8,571 bases of DNA. Source: an uncultured Collinsella sp. (GTDB lineage Bacteria; Actinomycetota; Coriobacteriia; Coriobacteriales; Coriobacteriaceae). Under the pieces are notes generated by a model. The model was not told the origin of the DNA. It made no database searches and saw nothing but the letters and a program-made list of their open reading frames with translations. The stretch covers positions 1 through 8,571 of the forward strand of contig CABURR010000072.1 of the NCBI GenBank assembly GCA_902493985.1. The letters are read 5' to 3'. The position numbers and the translations under genes are program-made. Positions 5,214-8,571 of the stretch are shown here, piece after piece. Every line of letters starts with the position of its first letter. Positions within the stretch are counted from its first letter, which is position 1.

Positions 5214-5552
5214 ATGGCGGGCAAGGGTCGTGCGAGTGTCAACGATATGAAGCGTGTCGAGGTGCTGGTGTTGATGGAGATCGACCAGCAAACCGAAGAC
5301 AATGGCGGGCCGTATGGTTTCTCGCGCAAAACGCTTGCCGAGCGCGTGGGGGTTTCGCCGTATCGTGCCCGCGCCGCAATCGATCGCTTGGATTCCGAAG
5401 GCATGATTGATGTCGTCTCGCGTTATAGCGACGACGGCGGTCAGCTTGCAAATGGCATTTGCCTCACCGAACGTGGCGAGTGGTATCTTGAGGGCGTCCG
5501 TACCGGCATGCTCGTTCAAGAAATGCTTGAGGACGAGGTTGCTGATCGATAG
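5214..5552 (+). CDS. Small winged helix-turn-helix protein, probable transcription regulator
   Basis: This 112-residue protein has a helix-turn-helix at about 35-61 (FSRKTLAERVGVSPYRARAA then IDRLDSEGM). A wing-like strand-turn-strand follows at about 64-85 (IDVVSRYSDDGGQLANGICL), then a C-terminal helix that ends acidic (LEDEVADR). The order helix, helix-turn-helix, wing is that of MarR/GntR-like DNA-binding domains. No effector domain is present, so it would act by DNA binding, perhaps as a dimer. ATG 5214 is chosen because AGGAGG (5203-5208) lies 5 nt upstream; the in-frame GTG at 5160 lacks a comparable site. It is monocistronic, between two terminators, with pyrG next. The exact family is not recognised and the target is unknown. 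Regulation of pyrG or of itself is possible but unsupported. Confidence 0.78.
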   Translation: MAGKGRASVNDMKRVEVLVLMEIDQQTEDNGGPYGFSRKTLAERVGVSPYRARAAIDRLDSEGMIDVVSRYSDDGGQLANGICLTERGEWYLEGVRTGMLVQEMLEDEVADR

Positions 5553-5576
5553 CAGCATGTAACCCTTGCCATAGCG

Positions 5577-5605
5577 ACGCCGCCTGGGAAACCGGGCGGC
5601 GTTTT
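5577..5605 (+). terminator. Intrinsic terminator of the winged-helix gene
   Basis: An 11-bp stem (ACGCCGCCTGG at 5577-5587, CCGGGCGGCGT at 5592-5602, one G-U pair) is capped by a GAAA tetraloop and runs into TTTTGTTT. It is a strong terminator 24 nt after the stop codon. Confidence 0.92.
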
Positions 5606-5643
5606 GTTTCAAGATTGAGAAATGCAATCTAACGCGAGAAAAA

Positions 5644-5675
5644 TTGCGAACGGTCCGCGGCGCGAGTATTACAAT
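5644..5675 (+). promoter_or_regulatory. Probable promoter of pyrG-xerD
   Basis: TTGCGA (5644-5649) and TATTAC (5667-5672) are 17 bp apart, each with 4 of 6 consensus matches. An overlapping better -10, TACAAT (5670-5675), would have a 20-bp spacer. Transcription would start near 5680. A small hairpin, CCCGTA/TACGGG (5681-5686 / 5707-5712), would then stand almost at the 5' end, just before the ribosome site. No pyrimidine-responsive terminator is seen in the leader. Confidence 0.5.
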
Positions 5676-5730
5676 GAAGACCCGTAAGATGTGGATAAAC
5701 AACTTCTACGGGAAGCGCAGGTAACTCAAT

Positions 5731-7392
5731 ATGACCAAGCATGTGTTCGTAACCGGTGGCGTGGTTTCGTCTCTGGGCAAGGGTATCACCGCGGCCTCGC
5801 TGGGCCGTCTGCTCAAGTCGCGTGGCTACAAAGTAACGATGCAGAAGGCCGATCCGTATCTGAACGTCGACCCCGGTACCATGAGCCCCTTCCAGCATGG
5901 TGAGGTCTTCGTTACCGAGGATGGTTACGAGTCCGACCTGGACCTGGGTCATTACGAGCGCTTTATTGATGAGAACCTGACCCGCGATTCCAACTTTACG
6001 ACCGGCGCCATCTATAAGAGCTTGATCGCCCGCGAGCGTCGCGGCGACTTTTTGGGCGGTACCGTGCAGGTGATTCCTCACGTCACCAATGCCATTAAGG
6101 ACAAGTTCCGCCGCATCGAGGAGCAGACCGGCTCCGATGTAGTCATCACCGAGCTGGGCGGCACGATCGGCGACATCGAGTCCCAACCGTTTGTCGAGGC
6201 CATCCGTCAGTACCGCAAGGAGGCCGGCCCCGAGAACGTCTGCTACATCCACGTGTCGCTCGTTCCCTATATCGCCGCCGCCCACGAGGTCAAGACCAAG
6301 CCCACGCAGCATTCCGTCAAGGAGCTCCGCAGCTTTGGCATCCAGCCCGATATCATCGTGCTGCGCTCCGACCACCATATCGATGACGCTATCCGCGGAA
6401 AGATCGCAAGCTTCTGCGACGTTGACACCGATTGTGTCTTTACCAACGAGGACTGCGCGAGCATTTACGATGTTCCGCAGCTGCTCGCCGAGCAGGACTT
6501 TGACCTGCGCATTTGCGAGCGCCTGGGTCTGGACCCGCGTGAGCGCGACATGAGCGAGTGGAACGAGTTCCTGCGCAAACAGAATCACGCCAACCATCAC
6601 GCCGACAAGGTGAAGATTGCCGTCGTGGGTAAGTACACGCAGCTGCCCGATGCGTACCTGTCGGTTATCGAGGCCCTGCACCATGCGGGCGTCTTCTACG
6701 ATCGCCATGTGGACGTCCAGCTGGTCGACGGCGAGAGCCTCGACGAGCAGAATGTCTCCGAGGTTTTGGGCGACGCCTCGGGCATCCTGGTCCCCGGCGG
6801 CTTTGGCAAGCGCGCCCTGGAGGGCAAGATCCTCGCGGCCGAGTTTGCCCGTGAGCACAAGATTCCGTATCTGGGCATTTGCCTGGGTATGCAGGTGGCC
6901 GTGTGCGAATTTGCGCGCAACGTCGTCGGCCTTGCCGGCGCCAGCTCCTCCGAGTTCGATCCGGATGGCCCGTATAGTGTCATCGATCTGATGAGCTCGC
7001 AGGAGGACGTGACCGAGAAGGGCGGCACCATGCGCCTGGGCGCCTATCCGTGCAAGCTCGCCGCCGATACCCTCGCTCGCGAGGCATATGGCGAGGAGCT
7101 CGTCTACGAGCGTCACCGTCATCGCTTTGAGTTCAACAACGCCTTCCGCGACCAGCTCGAGGACGCCGGTTTGGTTATCTCGGGCCTGTCGCCCGACGAG
7201 CGCCTGGTCGAGATGGTCGAGCTGCCGCGCGACGTGCATCCGTGGTATGTGGCAACCCAGGCTCATCCCGAGTTCAAGAGCCGCCCGACCAACCCGCAGC
7301 CGCTGTTCCGCGAGTTCGTGCGCGCTTCGATCGGCCAGCACGAGGGTGTCGACCGTCTGCAGGTGACGCCCATGAACCTTGCTACGGACTAA
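5731..7392 (+). CDS. pyrG: CTP synthase (glutamine-hydrolysing)
   Basis: The enzyme makes CTP from UTP, ATP and glutamine, the last step of pyrimidine nucleotide synthesis, in the cytoplasm. At 553 residues it has the normal length. The N-terminal synthase domain (about 1-265) opens FVTGGVVSSLGKGI with the P-loop at 13-19. It contains DPYLNVDPGTMSPFQHGEVF and the magnesium-site acids D71 (DLDLGHYERF) and E141 (ELGGTIGDIESQPF). The C-terminal class I glutaminase domain (about 295-540) has the oxyanion-hole PGGFGKR, the nucleophile C384 in LGICLGMQ, and the partners H512 and E514 in AHPEFKSRP. All key residues are intact. The ATG has only a modest ribosome site (AGG at 5719-5721). xerD starts 2 nt after its stop, so the two are probably co-transcribed and translationally coupled. 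Confidence 0.99.
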   Translation: MTKHVFVTGGVVSSLGKGITAASLGRLLKSRGYKVTMQKADPYLNVDPGTMSPFQHGEVFVTEDGYESDLDLGHYERFIDENLTRDSNFTTGAIYKSLIARERRGDFLGGTVQVIPHVTNAIKDKFRRIEEQTGSDVVITELGGTIGDIESQPFVEAIRQYRKEAGPENVCYIHVSLVPYIAAAHEVKTKPTQHSVKELRSFGIQPDIIVLRSDHHIDDAIRGKIASFCDVDTDCVFTNEDCASIYDVPQLLAEQDFDLRICERLGLDPRERDMSEWNEFLRKQNHANHHADKVKIAVVGKYTQLPDAYLSVIEALHHAGVFYDRHVDVQLVDGESLDEQNVSEVLGDASGILVPGGFGKRALEGKILAAEFAREHKIPYLGICLGMQVAVCEFARNVVGLAGASSSEFDPDGPYSVIDLMSSQEDVTEKGGTMRLGAYPCKLAADTLAREAYGEELVYERHRHRFEFNNAFRDQLEDAGLVISGLSPDERLVEMVELPRDVHPWYVATQAHPEFKSRPTNPQPLFREFVRASIGQHEGVDRLQVTPMNLATD

Positions 7393-7394
7393 GG

Positions 7395-8336
7395 GTGCCG
7401 TCGAATAAGGAACATACCGAAGCTACTCCCTCGTCGCTCGCCGTGGCGGCGGGGGAGTATCTCGATTACCTCGCGGTCGAGCGGGGTTTGGCGCGCAACA
7501 CGATTGCGGCCTATCGTCGTGACCTGACGACGTACTGCGCCTATCTGGAGCGGGCGGGTATTGTGTCTTTTGAAGAGGTGACTCGTCAGGTCGTGGAGGG
7601 CTTTGTCGCCGACCGTCGCGATGGGGGCTATTCCGATGCCTCGGTGGAGCGTGCGCTTGCGGTCGTAAAGGGCCTGCATGCCTTTTTGGTGCGCGATGGG
7701 GCTGTGGCCCAAAATCCAACGACGGCGTTGCGCCTGCCTAAAAAGGCTGAGCGTTTGCCGGAGTATCTATCGGTGGAGGATGTCTCGGCGCTGCTCGATC
7801 AAGACTTCCCCGAGGGCGAGATGGGCTTGCGCGACCATGCCATCTTGGAAGTGCTCTACGGATGCGGTTTGCGTGTGAGCGAGTTGGTGGGGCTCGATGT
7901 GGGCGATATCCATATCGACGATGGTTTTGTGCTCGTTCGCGGTAAGGGCTCAAAGGAACGCCTGTCCCCGCTGGTGGGAAGCGCGGCGCGAGCTCTGATG
8001 CTCTATGTAACTGAGGGGCGTTCTCGCTTGGCGGCCCATGCCCGCGGAACCGAGACCTCGGCGGTCTTTTTAAATAAGAACGGCCGCCGTCTGTCGCGCC
8101 AGGGCATCCATGCCATCTGTGAGCGCTACGGGCGCCAGGTGGGGCTGGTGGGACTCCATCCCCACACGCTGCGTCACTCCTTTGCTACCCATATGCTTGC
8201 GGGCGGCGCAGACCTCCGTGTGCTACAGGAGATCTTGGGACATGCCGATATATCGACCACGCAGGTCTACACGCATGTCGATCGTACGCAACTGACCGAG
8301 GTCTATCTGGCGGCGCACCCGCTGGCGCATCGTTAA
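7395..8336 (+). CDS. xerD: Site-specific tyrosine recombinase, XerD type
   Basis: Xer recombinases resolve chromosome dimers at dif sites, acting with XerC and FtsK. This 313-residue protein has the two-domain layout: an N-terminal SAM-like DNA-binding domain (about 18-105, with YLAVERGLARNTIAAYRRDL) and a catalytic domain (about 118-305). All six catalytic residues are visible: R160 (GCGLRVSEL), K184 (RGKGSKER), H257 and R260 (HPHTLRHSFATH), H283 (LGHADISTTQ) and nucleophile Y292 (VYTHVD). The start is taken as GTG 7395, two bases after the pyrG stop. It has little Shine-Dalgarno sequence of its own (GGA at 7386-7388), which suggests coupling to pyrG. GTG 7443 is an alternative that would give 297 residues. 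XerD is preferred over XerC or a phage integrase from overall similarity and a housekeeping context; the family is certain, the D/C assignment less so. Confidence 0.92.
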   Translation: MPSNKEHTEATPSSLAVAAGEYLDYLAVERGLARNTIAAYRRDLTTYCAYLERAGIVSFEEVTRQVVEGFVADRRDGGYSDASVERALAVVKGLHAFLVRDGAVAQNPTTALRLPKKAERLPEYLSVEDVSALLDQDFPEGEMGLRDHAILEVLYGCGLRVSELVGLDVGDIHIDDGFVLVRGKGSKERLSPLVGSAARALMLYVTEGRSRLAAHARGTETSAVFLNKNGRRLSRQGIHAICERYGRQVGLVGLHPHTLRHSFATHMLAGGADLRVLQEILGHADISTTQVYTHVDRTQLTEVYLAAHPLAHR

Positions 8337-8369
8337 CTCATCGCTGACCTGCAAATTTATAGGTATTTG

Positions 8370-8440
8370 GGGACGGGCCCCAGATTGCCACGGCGTGCTT
8401 TTGCGCGCGCATGGGCAATCTGGGGCCCGTCCCATTTTTC
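8370..8440 (+). terminator. Terminator with perfect 20-bp stem after xerD
   Basis: The arms at 8370-8389 and 8414-8433 are exact reverse complements over 20 bp (left arm begins GGGACGGGCCCC). The 24-nt apical part can form a further short hairpin, GCGTGC/GCGCGC around TTTT. ATTTTTC (8434-8440) follows, so it should terminate the pyrG-xerD message. A perfect stem this long is more than termination needs, so the hairpin may be a copy of a dispersed palindromic repeat. Confidence 0.85.
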
Positions 8441-8488
8441 GCCACTTGGCATCGCGGTGGTGGGCCGCACGTGCCTTGGGTGGGGGAG

Positions 8489-8516
8489 TTTGGGGGCGAT
8501 GTGAACGGCATATAAA
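8489..8516 (+). promoter_or_regulatory. Possible promoter for a gene beyond the window
   Basis: TATAAA at 8511-8516 could be a -10 box. The -35 area (8489-8494, TTTGGG) is poor and lies within G-runs (8478-8496). Transcription would start near 8523, just before the repeats at 8531-8562. No gene begins inside the window, so this is tentative. Confidence 0.3.
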
Positions 8517-8530
8517 GGGACGCAAAATCG

Positions 8531-8562
8531 CCTCAAGGTCAACTTGAAGGTTGAGGTTGAAC
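8531..8562. repeat. Nested inverted and direct repeats, operator-like
   Basis: CCTCAA (8531-8536) is inverted as TTGAGG (8551-8556). Inside it TCAAG (8533-8537) is inverted as CTTGA (8543-8547) around a 5-nt centre. The half-site resembles the CCTCAAG half of SoxR-type MerR-family operators. Overlapping near-direct repeats AAGGTTGA and GAGGTTGA follow. Function is unknown. Confidence 0.4.
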
Positions 8563-8571
8563 GGCGGGATG

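Noticed and set aside
5629..7341. Long open frame (570 codons) on the - strand opposite pyrG
   Set aside because: It is a shadow of the pyrG codon bias in a GC-rich genome. The translation is low-complexity and resembles no protein, while the + strand gene is certain.
7242..7394. In-frame extension of XerD back to an ATG at 7242
   Set aside because: It would overlap 50 codons of pyrG and adds residues with no Xer character; GTG 7395 gives a normal length.
8569..8571. ATG at the window end as a gene start
   Set aside because: The purine run touches the ATG without proper spacing and no downstream sequence is available.

Overview
The window looks like chromosomal DNA of a GC-rich anaerobic actinobacterium of the class Coriobacteriia, most like Collinsella. 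This rests on protein style, codon use and gene content (catabolic arginine deiminase genes with a YfcC-type transporter, a UPF0371/DUF1846 gene, and pyrG next to xerD). It is recollection plus inference, not a database match. All six recognisable genes lie on the + strand.

Region 1 (1-2847) is the distal part of an arginine deiminase operon. It holds the last 39 codons of arcA with the catalytic cysteine, then a complete catabolic ornithine carbamoyltransferase (argF/arcB), then a YfcC-family membrane carrier that probably exchanges arginine for ornithine (ArcD role). Together these would import arginine, convert it to citrulline and ammonia, and split citrulline into ornithine and carbamoyl phosphate. 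The carbamate kinase (arcC) that would harvest ATP is not in the window. The two intergenic gaps each carry a GC-rich stem-loop without a strong U tract, as expected for processing or partial-termination elements.

Region 2 (2848-3475) is about 630 bases with no credible gene but dense structure. In order it holds a set of mutually exclusive hairpins, a GC-rich terminator-like hairpin, a perfect 12-bp dyad, a strong intrinsic terminator nested inside a 15-bp inverted repeat, a degenerate tandem array with three identical 12-nt cores spaced exactly 73 nt apart, and a G-rich stretch with a canonical G-quadruplex motif directly in front of a perfect TATAAT box. This is the least ordinary part of the window.

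Region 3 (3476-5024) is a single-gene unit: a UPF0371/DUF1846 protein of unknown biochemical function with its own promoter and terminator. Region 4 (5025-5605) is another single-gene unit, a 112-residue winged helix-turn-helix protein with its own -10 box, a leader of about 110 nt and a terminator.

Region 5 (5606-8440) is a two-gene unit. CTP synthase (pyrG) is followed after only two bases by a GTG-started XerD-type tyrosine recombinase with all six catalytic residues. The unit ends at a perfect 20-bp palindromic hairpin plus T-run. The last 130 bases hold a possible promoter and a set of inverted and direct repeats in front of whatever gene follows.
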